A stretch of 64,000 nt of DNA from positions 186,001-250,000 of the forward strand of contig CACNCB010000001.1 in the NCBI GenBank assembly GCA_902618695.1, in the 5' to 3' direction. Shown in pieces: positions 27,560-36,600 of the stretch. Position numbers and translations under genes: made by a program. Under the pieces are notes generated by a model. The model was given only the letters and a program-made list of their open reading frames with translations. It was not told the origin of the DNA and ran no database searches. This DNA is from an uncultured Pelagibacteraceae bacterium (GTDB lineage Bacteria; Pseudomonadota; Alphaproteobacteria; Pelagibacterales; Pelagibacteraceae). How positions within the stretch are numbered: position 1 is the stretch's first letter; each line of letters begins with the position of its first letter.

Positions 27560-28477
27560 ATGAGAAAAAAAATAATAATTGGATCTAGGGGTAGCAAGCT
27601 TGCCTTACTTTATGCTCAACAAGCTAAAGATAACATTATTGCAAATACCGACCTTGGTAATGAAGATATTTTAATTAAATCAATTACAACTCAAGGTGAC
27701 GAAGTAAAGGATATAAGATTATCTGAGCTTGGTGGCAAAGGTTTGTTTTCTAGTAATATTGAAAAAGAACTTCAATTAAAAAATATTGATATTGCAGTCC
27801 ATGCACTGAAAGATATGCCTGCTAATGAAACAAAAGGATTAACAACAGACTCTTTCCTCGAAAGAAATGACCCTAGAGAGATTTTAATTACAAAGAACAA
27901 AAAAAAACTTAAAGACTTAGATCATAATTCAATTGTTGGTACCTCATCATACAGAAGAGAATTTCAAATAAAAAAAATTAGACAAGATTTAAAATGTAAA
28001 CTAATTAGAGGAAATGTAGATACTAGAATTAGAAAATTGAATGAAGGAATGTATGATGCAATTATTTTATCTTATGCTGGTATCAAATTTTTAAAATTTG
28101 AAAATGAAATCTCAGAAATTTTTTCAGCTGAAGAAATAATTCCTAGTGCAGGACAAGGCGTAATTGCTCTTCAGTGCAGGGAGAATGATGATGAGATAAT
28201 TTCTATTTTAAACAAAATTAATCATGAGGATACACATAAAAGAGCTCACCTTGAGAGAAATATTTTAAAAGTTTTAGATGGAGATTGTGAAACAGCAATT
28301 GGTGCTCACTCAGTGGTTGATGGAGATAAGATTACAGTGGAGGCTGAACTTTTTTCTTTAGATGGTAAACAAAGGTTTTATGAAAAAAAAGTTGGTAATT
28401 TAAATGAGTTTAAAGAAATTGGTAAAGAGATTGGAATACTTTTAAAAACAAAATCAAATAATTCATATAAAAGATAA
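27560..28477 (+). CDS. hemC: Hydroxymethylbilane synthase (porphobilinogen deaminase)
   Basis: Joins four porphobilinogens into hydroxymethylbilane for haem. IGSRGSKLALLYAQ is the start signature, HALKDMPA carries the catalytic Asp region, GTSSYRRE and LIRGNVDTRIRKL bind the chain, and LDGDCETAIGAHS contains the Cys that anchors the dipyrromethane cofactor. 305 aa. One base from hemD. Confidence 0.95.
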   Translation: MRKKIIIGSRGSKLALLYAQQAKDNIIANTDLGNEDILIKSITTQGDEVKDIRLSELGGKGLFSSNIEKELQLKNIDIAVHALKDMPANETKGLTTDSFLERNDPREILITKNKKKLKDLDHNSIVGTSSYRREFQIKKIRQDLKCKLIRGNVDTRIRKLNEGMYDAIILSYAGIKFLKFENEISEIFSAEEIIPSAGQGVIALQCRENDDEIISILNKINHEDTHKRAHLERNILKVLDGDCETAIGAHSVVDGDKITVEAELFSLDGKQRFYEKKVGNLNEFKEIGKEIGILLKTKSNNSYKR

Positions 28478-28478
28478 T

Positions 28479-29177
28479 ATGCATATTTTGTTAACTAGAC
28501 CACTAGAGGATTGCTCTGAAATGATATTAAAATTTCAATCAGAAGGACATAAAGTTTCTCATCTTCCATTAATAAGAATTGAAAAGGTTAATTATGAAGA
28601 AATTAACCTTTCTGAATATGGTGGAATTGTTTTTACTAGTGCAAATGCAGTAAAATTTTTAAACACAGTAAAATTAGATAAAAATATTAAATGCTTTTGT
28701 GTTGGAAACGCGACAGAAAACAAAGCAAGAAGTGTTGGTTTTCAAAATACAATTGCGGCCGAAGGAAATGTTACAAACTTAAAGGAGTTAATTATACAAA
28801 ATTATGAGTCCAAAAATAAAGAATTACTTTACGTTAGTGGTGAAACAATATCGGTTGATTTAGATCAACAGTTATTAATCGAAGGTTTTAAAGTAAAAAG
28901 AATTATTAATTACAGAGTAGATCATAATCAAAAATTTGATGAGAAATTTGTTAATGAATTAAAATTAAATATGCCTGATATGGTCTATGTTTACTCTCAA
29001 AATAGTGCGTCAAGTTTCTTAAATTTCATAAAGATTTACCAAATCGAAAATTTATGGATGAATACAAATTTAATGTGTATAGGCGAAAAAACCTCGTCAA
29101 TACTGAACGAAATCAAATGGAAAAAGATTTTTCTTTTTAACCCTGGAGAAGAAGAGTTTTTGTTATATAAAATTTAG
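28479..29177 (+). CDS. hemD: Uroporphyrinogen-III synthase
   Basis: Closes and inverts ring D of hydroxymethylbilane. The family is weakly conserved; visible marks are MHILLTRPLEDC at the start, GGIVFTSANAVKFL near residue 50, LLYVSGET in the hinge, and VYVYSQNSASSFLN in the second lobe. 232 aa. Position directly after hemC and just before an MscS gene supports the call. Confidence 0.85.
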   Translation: MHILLTRPLEDCSEMILKFQSEGHKVSHLPLIRIEKVNYEEINLSEYGGIVFTSANAVKFLNTVKLDKNIKCFCVGNATENKARSVGFQNTIAAEGNVTNLKELIIQNYESKNKELLYVSGETISVDLDQQLLIEGFKVKRIINYRVDHNQKFDEKFVNELKLNMPDMVYVYSQNSASSFLNFIKIYQIENLWMNTNLMCIGEKTSSILNEIKWKKIFLFNPGEEEFLLYKI

Positions 29178-29179
29178 AA

Positions 29180-30265
29180 ATGGATTTAATTAATAATTTT
29201 TCAGAGATATTTTTATCAGTATGGAATAAAGGAATTCTTGGTGTTGATATCTTCCAAATCTTAATTGGTATTGGAATATTTTTACTATTCCTAATTTTTA
29301 GAGGTCTAATAAGCAAATTAGTTATTAAAAAATTAGAAATTATCTCTAAAAGAACAACGAATAAATTAGATGATACTTTTGTTCAATCACTTGTAGGTCC
29401 AACAAGATTTTTACCAATTGTATTAGGATTTTTTATTGCAAGCTACTACATGACTTTCTCACTAGAAGGAAGAGAAGTGGTAGATACAATTAATAGAACG
29501 TTGATCACTATTTTAATTTTTTGGATAATTCACCAAATCATAGAACCAATCTCATACATACTTAGTGGTTTAGACAAATTGTTAACAAGAGAACTTATTG
29601 GCTGGATAATTAAATCGCTAAAAATTCTAATTTTTATTTTAGGTTTAGCAGCAGTTTTAGAATTGTGGGGAATAAAAATAGGTCCAATCATTGCAGGTCT
29701 TGGATTGTTTGGTGTTGCTGTAGCATTAGGGGCACAAGATTTATTCAAAAATTTAATATCGGGAATTTTAGTTTTAGTTGAAAAGAGATTTAAAATTGGA
29801 GACTGGATAGCTGTCGAGGGTATTATTGAAGGTGTAGTAGAAAAGATTGGATTTAGATCAACAACAATTAGAAAGTTTGATAAATCTCTTGCTATTATTC
29901 CAAATTTTCAATTTGCCGAAAACGCAGTTGTAAATGTAAGTGAAACTTCAAATTGGTTAATCAGTTGGATTATTACACTTCAATATGACACTACGGTAGA
30001 TCAGTTAAAAAAAATTAGAGATGAAATCGAAAGTCATATTAATTCAAGCGAAGATTATAATACCTCAACTGGTGTTGCGGTAAGAGTTGATAAATTTTCT
30101 GATAGTTCAATAGATATGTATGTAAGATGCTTTACAAAAACAGGAAGTTGGAATAATTGGTTAGATGTTAAAGAAAGATTAGCAATTGCGATCAAAGAAA
30201 TTGTTGAAAAAAACGGTGCTTCATTTGCTTTCCCAAGTCAGTCGATTTATGTTGAGAAAAAATGA
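29180..30265 (+). CDS. MscS-family mechanosensitive channel
   Basis: 361 residues. Four or five helices (about 23-45, 70-90, 103-125, 145-165, 165-190); the pore helix includes GLGLFGVAVALGAQDLFKNLISGIL, the glycine/alanine-rich TM3 of MscS, followed by the beta domain FKIGDWIAVEGIIEGVVEKIGFRST. Its C-terminal alpha/beta domain ends near residue 355. Protects against hypo-osmotic shock. Overlaps the YggT gene by 4 bases. Confidence 0.92.
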   Translation: MDLINNFSEIFLSVWNKGILGVDIFQILIGIGIFLLFLIFRGLISKLVIKKLEIISKRTTNKLDDTFVQSLVGPTRFLPIVLGFFIASYYMTFSLEGREVVDTINRTLITILIFWIIHQIIEPISYILSGLDKLLTRELIGWIIKSLKILIFILGLAAVLELWGIKIGPIIAGLGLFGVAVALGAQDLFKNLISGILVLVEKRFKIGDWIAVEGIIEGVVEKIGFRSTTIRKFDKSLAIIPNFQFAENAVVNVSETSNWLISWIITLQYDTTVDQLKKIRDEIESHINSSEDYNTSTGVAVRVDKFSDSSIDMYVRCFTKTGSWNNWLDVKERLAIAIKEIVEKNGASFAFPSQSIYVEKK

Positions 30266-30552
30266 TAGCTATTTTTTATTTAGTTTTACAAATTTTAAAA
30301 TTGTACTCTTATGTTGTAATCGCCAATGTTATTGTAAGTTGGTTAATAGCTTTTAACGTTCTTAATACTCAAAATAGGTTTGTGTATGCAATTTTAGAGT
30401 TAAGTTACAAATTAACTGAGCCTTTTCTGAATAAAATTAGACGTTTTTTACCAAATTTAGGTTCACTAGATATTTCTCCAATCATTCTTCTTTTATTGAT
30501 TTGGTTTATTGAAATGTGTATGAAGCTGTACATTGCACCAATGATTTTTTAA
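30262..30552 (+). CDS. YggT-family membrane protein
   Basis: 96 residues, two hydrophobic helices (about 4-30 and 70-94). SYVVIANVIVSWLIAFNVLN then LTEPFLNKIRRFLPNLGSLDISPIILLLL is the YggT signature (TEPxLxPIRRxxPxxGxxDxSPIV). Function is not established. Sits between MscS and folD; 9 bases before folD lies an AGAGAG ribosome site. Confidence 0.92.
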   Translation: MIAIFYLVLQILKLYSYVVIANVIVSWLIAFNVLNTQNRFVYAILELSYKLTEPFLNKIRRFLPNLGSLDISPIILLLLIWFIEMCMKLYIAPMIF

Positions 30553-30561
30553 GAGAGAAAT

Positions 30562-31407
30562 ATGATTTTAATTGATGGAAAAAAAGCAGCGGCAGAATTA
30601 AGAGCAGAATTAAAGGAAGAAGTTGCAGAGTTAAAATCAAAACATAATAAAGTACCAGGTTTAACAGTAATACTGATTGGTGATTTAACACCTAGTCAGA
30701 TTTATGTAAGAAATAAAGAGAAGTCAGCAAATGAGGTGGGATTAAAATCTGAAGTAATTAAATATCCAGATTCAATTGAAGAGAAGACTGTTCTAGAAAA
30801 AATTCAAGAACTAAACAGTGATGAAACTGTTTCGGGAATTTTAGTTCAACTTCCTTTACCTAAGCATATTGACAAGCAGAAGGTCATAGAAGCTATTGAT
30901 CCCTCAAAAGACGTAGATGGATTTCATCCAATGAATGTAGGTAATCTTTCATCTGGTTATGAAAGTTCGATACCTTGTACTCCGCTTGGATGTTATTTGT
31001 TGATAAAAAAAATTGAACCTAATTTAAGTGGTAAAAAAGCTGTAGTTGTGGGTAGATCAAATTTAAATGGTAAACCAATGACACAACTTCTTTTGAAAGA
31101 AAATTGTACCGTAACTATAACACATTCAAAAACTAAAGATTTAAAAGCTGAATGTTTAGAGGCAGATATAATTGTTGCAGCTGTAGGTATACCCGAACTT
31201 GTTAGAGGAGATTGGGTTAAGAAAGATGCTATTGTTATTGATGTTGGTATAAATAAAACTGATAACGGTATAGTTGGTGATGTTCATTTTGATGAAGTTT
31301 CAAAAAATGCAAAAGCACTTACACCGGTTCCAGGCGGTGTAGGTCCAATGACCATTGCTTGTTTGCTTAAAAATACGATCGACTGTTTCAAAAGATCGCA
31401 AATTTAA
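30562..31407 (+). CDS. folD: Bifunctional methylene-THF dehydrogenase / cyclohydrolase
   Basis: Interconverts methylene-, methenyl- and formyl-tetrahydrofolate, supplying formyl-THF to PurH. YVRNKEKSANEVGL carries the catalytic Tyr-Lys region, GILVQLPLPKHID the substrate loop, VVGRSNLNGKPM the NADP site, and TPVPGGVGPMTIACLLKNT the C-terminal signature. 281 aa. Preceded by AGAGAG six bases from the ATG. Confidence 0.96.
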   Translation: MILIDGKKAAAELRAELKEEVAELKSKHNKVPGLTVILIGDLTPSQIYVRNKEKSANEVGLKSEVIKYPDSIEEKTVLEKIQELNSDETVSGILVQLPLPKHIDKQKVIEAIDPSKDVDGFHPMNVGNLSSGYESSIPCTPLGCYLLIKKIEPNLSGKKAVVVGRSNLNGKPMTQLLLKENCTVTITHSKTKDLKAECLEADIIVAAVGIPELVRGDWVKKDAIVIDVGINKTDNGIVGDVHFDEVSKNAKALTPVPGGVGPMTIACLLKNTIDCFKRSQI

Positions 31408-31445
31408 TAATTAAACCATAAGCTGTAATCTGTTAATTTATTAGG

Positions 31446-31649
31446 ATGAAAAAACCTAAACGACCATACAGATTTGGTATAATTTTTTTGCTTCTTACAG
31501 TTCCACCTATTGGGGCAACACAATTAGGTTGGTATTTGCATGACAAGCAAACTGGTTTTGATTATGGTATGATTGTAGGTACTGTATCAGTAATATACGC
31601 TGCATATTTAATGTATGAAAAAAACTGGCGTGAAGAAGATGAAGATTAA
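31446..31649 (+). CDS. Small two-helix membrane protein, unknown
   Basis: 67 residues: basic start (KKPKRPYRFG), a helix at about 11-28 and a second at about 38-56, ending in an acidic WREEDED tail. I do not recognise a family. It is separated by 3 bases from the SHOCT gene, so the two are likely co-translated membrane proteins. Confidence 0.65.
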   Translation: MKKPKRPYRFGIIFLLLTVPPIGATQLGWYLHDKQTGFDYGMIVGTVSVIYAAYLMYEKNWREEDED

Positions 31650-31652
31650 ATT

Positions 31653-31928
31653 ATGGAAAAAATAATTTTTTTTGGATTGGTAATTCCTATTATGGCTTAT
31701 GTTTTATATTTAGGTGGAATGGCAATCATGAATGGTTTTAAGTCTAAGGAAGCTAATAGAGCTGAGAAAGAGGAAGCTGAAAGTGAGGGTAGGGAGACAA
31801 GCGAAACTTCTGATGAACAAAGCAGCAATTTAAGTGATGAACTTACTAAATTGAATGATCTAAAAGAAAAAGGAATTATTTCTCAAGAGGAATTTGAAAA
31901 GGCGAAAAATAAACTATTAAATAATTAA
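31653..31928 (+). CDS. SHOCT-domain membrane protein
   Basis: 91 residues: one N-terminal helix (about 4-24), an acidic linker, and a C-terminal SHOCT motif, ELTKLNDLKEKGIISQEEF plus EKAKNKLL (L-x-x-L-x-G-x-I-[ST]-x-E-E-F-E-x-K-K). SHOCT is a short oligomerisation or nucleic-acid-linked module with no fixed role. Confidence 0.82.
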   Translation: MEKIIFFGLVIPIMAYVLYLGGMAIMNGFKSKEANRAEKEEAESEGRETSETSDEQSSNLSDELTKLNDLKEKGIISQEEFEKAKNKLLNN

Positions 31929-31939
31929 ATAGTTTAATC

Positions 31940-32827
31940 ATGTTTAATGGTTTTAAAAAAAAATTTGTTAAAGTAAGCAAGGGTAAAATTTTTTGTCGAT
32001 TTAAAGGTAACGGTCCCCCCTTATTACTACTTCATGGATATCCCCAAACACATGTGATGTGGCACAAGACTGCCCCTGAGCTTAGTAAATATTTTACTGT
32101 AATAGTTGCTGACCTTAGAGGATATGGAGATAGTTTAGTTTTACCTGGTGGTACTAATCATAAAAATTATTCTAAAAGAGAAATGGCTAAAGATATGGTT
32201 CAATTGATGAGTAAATTAAATTTTAAAAAATTTTTTGTTGCTGGACATGATAGAGGCGGGAGAGTTGCACATAGAATGGCAAGAGATTATAGAAATAAGA
32301 TTATGGCATTAAGTGTATTAGATATTTGTCCAACTCTAGATATGTACGAGCATACTGATATGAAATTTGCAAAAGGATATTTTCACTGGTTTTATTTAAT
32401 ACAGCCAGCACCTTTACCAGAGAAAATGATAATGGCAGATCCTAAAAGATGGTTAAAAAGTCGTTTTAATAGGTCATCAAAACGTGCGATTGGAAAAGTT
32501 GAAGATGAATATTTTAGAGCCTTTAAACAAAAAAAAAGAATTCATGCAACTTGTGAGGATTATAGGGCTGCGGCTACTATAGATTTAGAGCATGACAAAA
32601 AAGACAGAAAAAAAAAATTAAACATTCCTATACAAGTTTTGTGGGGTAAAAAGGGAGTTGTTGGAACGCAATTTAAATCAGTTAAAATTTGGCAAAAATA
32701 CACAAACAAAAAAGTTTATGGAGCAGAAATTAATTCAGATCATTTCATTCCAGAGGAGAGTCCTAAACAAACGATTAATCACTTAAAAAAATTTTTTTTA
32801 AAAAATGTTAAAAATAATTCCAAATAA
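31940..32827 (+). CDS. Alpha/beta hydrolase of the haloacetate (fluoroacetate) dehalogenase type
   Basis: 295 residues. The nucleophile elbow is GHDRGGR with Asp104, not Ser, so this is of the dehalogenase/epoxide-hydrolase branch. Residues known from fluoroacetate dehalogenases fall in place: Arg105 and Arg108 for the carboxylate, Asp128 (VLDICP), His149-Trp150 (YFHWFYL) and Tyr208 (CEDYRA) for the halide, His268 (SDHFIPEE) as base. LLHGYPQTHVMWHKTAP and ADLRGYGDS match too. Expected product of a haloacetate is glycolate, oxidised by GlcDEF in this same window. Overlaps the TauD-type gene by 23 bases. The actual substrate (F, Cl, Br, or an epoxide) is not decided by sequence. Confidence 0.82.
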   Translation: MFNGFKKKFVKVSKGKIFCRFKGNGPPLLLLHGYPQTHVMWHKTAPELSKYFTVIVADLRGYGDSLVLPGGTNHKNYSKREMAKDMVQLMSKLNFKKFFVAGHDRGGRVAHRMARDYRNKIMALSVLDICPTLDMYEHTDMKFAKGYFHWFYLIQPAPLPEKMIMADPKRWLKSRFNRSSKRAIGKVEDEYFRAFKQKKRIHATCEDYRAAATIDLEHDKKDRKKKLNIPIQVLWGKKGVVGTQFKSVKIWQKYTNKKVYGAEINSDHFIPEESPKQTINHLKKFFLKNVKNNSK

Positions 32828-33596
32828 AAAAAATATTGGAGCTGAAATAATTGTAAATTTAAAAGATATTACGAATAAAGATATTTTAAAAATTAAGAAA
32901 GCACTGAATAAATATGGAATGTTGTATTTTAAACAACAAGAATTAACTTCTAAATTTTATATTCAGTTTGCGAAATATTTTGGAAAATTAGCCAACTATC
33001 CAAGACTAAAAGGTTTAAATAAAAAATTTCCTCAAATTACTGTGGTGCAAAGAAAATCAACTGATAAAGGACCAAGTTTTGGTGAACAATTTCATACAGA
33101 CTCGATTTATACAAAAAAACCACCAAGATTTACAATGTTGCTTTCTAAACTTGTGCCAAAAAAAGGAAAAGCTAATACAGAATTTTGTTCTCAATATCTT
33201 GCTTATAAAGAATTACCAAGTCCAATAAAAAGAAAATTTAAAAATATTAAAGGTAAATATTCCTCTGAGGGTCCAATCTCGGTTACAACAAAAGAAAGAG
33301 TAAAAGAAAAAGGAAAAAATATTAAAGAGCTTAAATCTTCACATAAAATAATTAGGAAAATAAGCACAAATTATTCTATTTATTGCAGTCCAGGACATTT
33401 TGTTGGTTTTAGCTCAAAGATAAAAAATCAAGAAAAGTTAAAAAAATTTTTATTTAACCATCAAATTAAGAAGAAGTTTCAATTTTCATTGTCTTGGGAA
33501 AAAAATCAATTGGCTATATGGGATAATAGATCTATGCTTCATCAAGCAACACGTTTCAAAGGAAATAGAATAATGCATAGAATAACAATCAAATAA
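32805..33596 (+). CDS. TauD/TfdA-family dioxygenase
   Basis: 263 residues, Fe(II)/2-oxoglutarate-dependent. FGEQFHTDSIYTKKPPRFTML holds the HxD iron ligands (about residues 97-99), and WDNRSMLHQATRFKGNRIMHR gives the distal His and the 2-oxoglutarate Arg. The opening (ALNKYGMLYFKQQ) is the usual family start. Substrates of the family include taurine, sulfonates, aryloxyacetates and carnitine-like compounds; none can be chosen here. Start at ATG 32805 overlaps the dehalogenase-type gene. Confidence 0.85.
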   Translation: MLKIIPNKKNIGAEIIVNLKDITNKDILKIKKALNKYGMLYFKQQELTSKFYIQFAKYFGKLANYPRLKGLNKKFPQITVVQRKSTDKGPSFGEQFHTDSIYTKKPPRFTMLLSKLVPKKGKANTEFCSQYLAYKELPSPIKRKFKNIKGKYSSEGPISVTTKERVKEKGKNIKELKSSHKIIRKISTNYSIYCSPGHFVGFSSKIKNQEKLKKFLFNHQIKKKFQFSLSWEKNQLAIWDNRSMLHQATRFKGNRIMHRITIK

Positions 33597-33599
33597 TTT

Positions 33600-34526
33600 A
33601 TGTTCACAATTTTTTTAGGACTAACTCCATTTATATTTATTACTTTTTTAGGTTTTGTTTTTGGTAAGTTGAAGGTCTTAGACCTTAGTCATGCTAAAAT
33701 TTTAAATCTTTTCTTGTTCTATATTGCAGTTCCAGCATTGATAATTAAGCTAATAGCACAAAATGAAATTGGACAAGTAGATTTCAAACAAATTTTCTCT
33801 TATTTAATTATGCAGTCGATATGTGGAATTATCACCTACTTGATTACTTCAAAATATTTTAAAAGATCAATCCCAGAGTCAATTATTTGGGCTTTAACAG
33901 TTGCATTATCAAACCATGTAACTTTGCTCTTACCAATAACAGAAATTTATTTTCAACAAAATGTAATTACACAAGTTGCAAGTATCATATTAATGGATGG
34001 GATAATTTTATTATCTATAATTGCTTTTTTTCTTGAATTATCTTCAAAACAAAATGTAAATTTATTTAATTTTATTAAAAATTTATTTTTAAATCCATTT
34101 ATTCTTTCAATAATTATAGGTTTATTATTTTTATTATTAAATTTAAATATTGATCAAACACCGATTGAATACACTTTGTCAAAACTAGCAGCATGTGTTT
34201 CACCAGTTGGATTGTTTGCAATTGGCATAATTCTTTCGTTTTATACTAAAAATGTTATTAATAAATTATCTGTTTCTATTTCAGTTTTAAAATTAGTCAT
34301 TTCCCCCATAATTTTATTGTTAATTGGATTTGTGATTTTTAATGCAGGATTGCCAGCTGAAATACCAGGTGCTTTCTTTGTGAGTGTTGCGCCTTGCGGA
34401 GTTACTTCTATAGTCTTATGTGCAGCGTATAATGTAAGTCCCGAAAATATAATTAAAGCAATTTTTGTTTCTACTATTGCTTCTATAGGGACTATATTTT
34501 TTGCAATTAAGTATTTAACTCTATAA
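33600..34526 (+). CDS. AEC (auxin efflux carrier)-family transporter
   Basis: 308 residues, ten predicted helices in two bundles. FIFITFLGFVFGKLKVLD at the start, FYIAVPALIIKLIA and the C-terminal VAPCGVTSIVLCAAYNVSPE match bacterial AEC/malonate-type permeases. Bacterial members carry malate, malonate or related carboxylates. Three bases after the TauD-type stop, so a likely transport partner for that pair. The end overlaps the convergent metallo-hydrolase gene by 6 bases. Confidence 0.88.
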   Translation: MFTIFLGLTPFIFITFLGFVFGKLKVLDLSHAKILNLFLFYIAVPALIIKLIAQNEIGQVDFKQIFSYLIMQSICGIITYLITSKYFKRSIPESIIWALTVALSNHVTLLLPITEIYFQQNVITQVASIILMDGIILLSIIAFFLELSSKQNVNLFNFIKNLFLNPFILSIIIGLLFLLLNLNIDQTPIEYTLSKLAACVSPVGLFAIGIILSFYTKNVINKLSVSISVLKLVISPIILLLIGFVIFNAGLPAEIPGAFFVSVAPCGVTSIVLCAAYNVSPENIIKAIFVSTIASIGTIFFAIKYLTL

Positions 34527-35504
34527 CAATTTATCTAGAGGACTAACTTCTCCAATTTTAAAAATAATAGCATCTTCTTTACTAAAACCATATTTTTCAG
34601 CACTATCTTTAAATCTAATTGGTGGTTCCATAATTGGCTCTAATGACAAAACAAATGTTCCCCAATGCATTCCTAATACTTTTTTACTTTTTAGGTCTTG
34701 TGCAACATTCAGGGCTTCTTCTGGTGTAGTATGATAAATAGTTTTATTAAACATTGGTTTGAAATTATAAGCCCCAATATTAATCATTGTCAGATCTATA
34801 GGACCATATTTTTCACCTAGTTCTTTGTAGACTTCCCCATATCCGGTGTCACATGCAAATAAAATTTTTTTATTTTTATGTTCTATTAAAAAATTACCCC
34901 ACAAAGTTTTATTAGTGTCTGTTAAACTTCTTTTTGACCAATGAACCGCAGGAAGTAAAGAAATTTTCAAATCCTCATTTATAATTATTTGATCATACCA
35001 ATCCATTTCATTTACATCTTTATATCCTTTAAAATATCTACCGAGGTTTAATGGCGTTAATACTTTTGCTCCCTTAAAAGGAAAATTTCTAATTGTTGAC
35101 ATGTCCTGATGATCGTAATGATTATGAGTGAGTAAAAATATATCCGTTTTAGGTATCTCATTTAATTTTATTGCGGGATTAGTAAATCTTTTTGGACCAA
35201 ATATAAGTGGTCCAGCGTTCTTTGAAAATACAGGATCTGTTATAATAGTGGTTTTACCTAATTTTATAAGGTATGTCGCGTGACCTATCCAAGCAATATA
35301 ATCATTATCTTTATATTTTTCTAAATCAGCTAATACTTTTTCTTTTTCAATCACATGTTCTTTTGGATAAGATAAATCAACTTTTTTTCTTAATTTACTG
35401 AAAGTTCTATAAGAAAATTTTCCTGATTTTGATATTATTACTGGAGATCCTTTTGGATTTCTGAAAGTACCATCAGGTAAATGATGATAAGGTCTTTCTT
35501 TCAT
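34521..35504 (-). CDS. MBL-fold metallo-hydrolase (NAPE-PLD/UlaG-like)
   Basis: 327 residues. FLLTHNHYDHQDMSTI is the HxHxDH zinc motif, LPAVHWSKRS supplies another His, and FACDTGYGEVY the bridging Asp. TWIGHATYLIKLGKTTIITDPVFSKNAGP is the start of the long-chain NAPE-PLD-like branch. No signal peptide. Substrate unknown, perhaps a lipid or lactone. Last gene of a minus-strand series SDR - sugar dehydrogenase - hydrolase. Confidence 0.9.
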   Translation of the reverse strand: MKERPYHHLPDGTFRNPKGSPVIISKSGKFSYRTFSKLRKKVDLSYPKEHVIEKEKVLADLEKYKDNDYIAWIGHATYLIKLGKTTIITDPVFSKNAGPLIFGPKRFTNPAIKLNEIPKTDIFLLTHNHYDHQDMSTIRNFPFKGAKVLTPLNLGRYFKGYKDVNEMDWYDQIIINEDLKISLLPAVHWSKRSLTDTNKTLWGNFLIEHKNKKILFACDTGYGEVYKELGEKYGPIDLTMINIGAYNFKPMFNKTIYHTTPEEALNVAQDLKSKKVLGMHWGTFVLSLEPIMEPPIRFKDSAEKYGFSKEDAIIFKIGEVSPLDKLL

Positions 35505-35505
35505 A

Positions 35506-36600
35506 TTATTTTTTTTTCTCCATTAACCATAAGCTATTTCCTGCAAGAAAATATATTTTTCCATTAACAGGGTGCACTTGTATGTCTCTTATTCTTCCAA
35601 TTTTGTCTTGAAAAATAATAGTTTCTTCTACATTTGATAAATTTTGAAAATTTAATTTTCTCATTGATTTATCTTTTAAAGAAGTAATGAGCGCTTCGCC
35701 ATCCCATTCATTAAATTCTTTTCCCTTATAAATAGTTATTGCGCTTGCTGCTATTGAAGGCACCCAGTATTGGATTGCCTTTGTAAAACCTGGTTTCCAT
35801 TTAGGCCCAATCTTTGAGCCTGAATAATTTGTTCCACCCCAACCTAAAATTTTCCAACCATAATTTTCTCCTTTTTTAATTTCACCAAACCAATCACCAC
35901 CTTTCGCACCATGGTTGCTGGCATAAATTTTTCCATCAAAAGAGGAATAGGTTAGACCTTGCGGATTACGAACACCAATTTGATAAATTTCTGGTAACCA
36001 ATCTGATTTACCATCAAACCTAGGGTTATCTTCTGGAATACTACCATCTAAATAAATTCTGATAATACTTCCAGGATGGCTTGTCGGATCTTGTGCAATC
36101 ATACCCCCACCTCTTTCACCAGCAGATGCAAAAAGATAATTGTCTTTTATAGCCAGTCTTGAACCGAAATGATAACCAGATTCTATTGGTGGTTCAGCTT
36201 GAAATATATTTTCGAAATTTAAATTTTTTTTATTTAATTTAGCTTTTGCAATCGAGGTGCTTGTTTTCCAATTCCCTCTATTTTCTGAATAAGAAATCCA
36301 TAAGTAATCATTTTGATAAATAATATCTAATAAACCTCCTTGTCCGTGAACAAAATAATTTAAGTTATGTTCAATATCATAAACTTCTTCAGAAATAATA
36401 TTTACTATTTTTATTTTTCCAGTTTTTTCAGTGATAATAAGCTCTTCATCACTTATAAAAGACGATCCCCATGGGTCACTTAAATCTGCCAATTTTTTAA
36501 AAGTAAAATTTTCAGAAAAACTTTTTGATGAAAATAAAAAAAAGAAAAATATTGATAAAAAATATTTGATCACTTTATGAAAGTTTAGATCTACCACCAT
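35506..36600 (-). CDS. PQQ-dependent sugar dehydrogenase family protein
   Basis: 364 residues, exported: signal peptide about 10-28 (FFFFLFSSKSFSE). Six-bladed propeller of the soluble aldose dehydrogenase family: DPWGSSFISDEELIITEKTGKI, GVRNPQGLTYSS, NHGAKGGDWFGEIKKGENYGW and QVHPVNGKIYF are typical. The ATG at 36600 overlaps the SDR end by 26 bases; a GTG some 24 bases later, just past the SDR stop, is an alternative start. PQQ synthesis genes are not in the window, so the cofactor would need to be acquired. Confidence 0.85.
   Translation of the reverse strand: MVVDLNFHKVIKYFLSIFFFFLFSSKSFSENFTFKKLADLSDPWGSSFISDEELIITEKTGKIKIVNIISEEVYDIEHNLNYFVHGQGGLLDIIYQNDYLWISYSENRGNWKTSTSIAKAKLNKKNLNFENIFQAEPPIESGYHFGSRLAIKDNYLFASAGERGGGMIAQDPTSHPGSIIRIYLDGSIPEDNPRFDGKSDWLPEIYQIGVRNPQGLTYSSFDGKIYASNHGAKGGDWFGEIKKGENYGWKILGWGGTNYSGSKIGPKWKPGFTKAIQYWVPSIAASAITIYKGKEFNEWDGEALITSLKDKSMRKLNFQNLSNVEETIIFQDKIGRIRDIQVHPVNGKIYFLAGNSLWLMEKKK

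Noticed and set aside
30506..30691. Minus-strand frame opposite the YggT/folD junction
   Set aside because: Leu/Val-rich antisense shadow across two well-supported genes.
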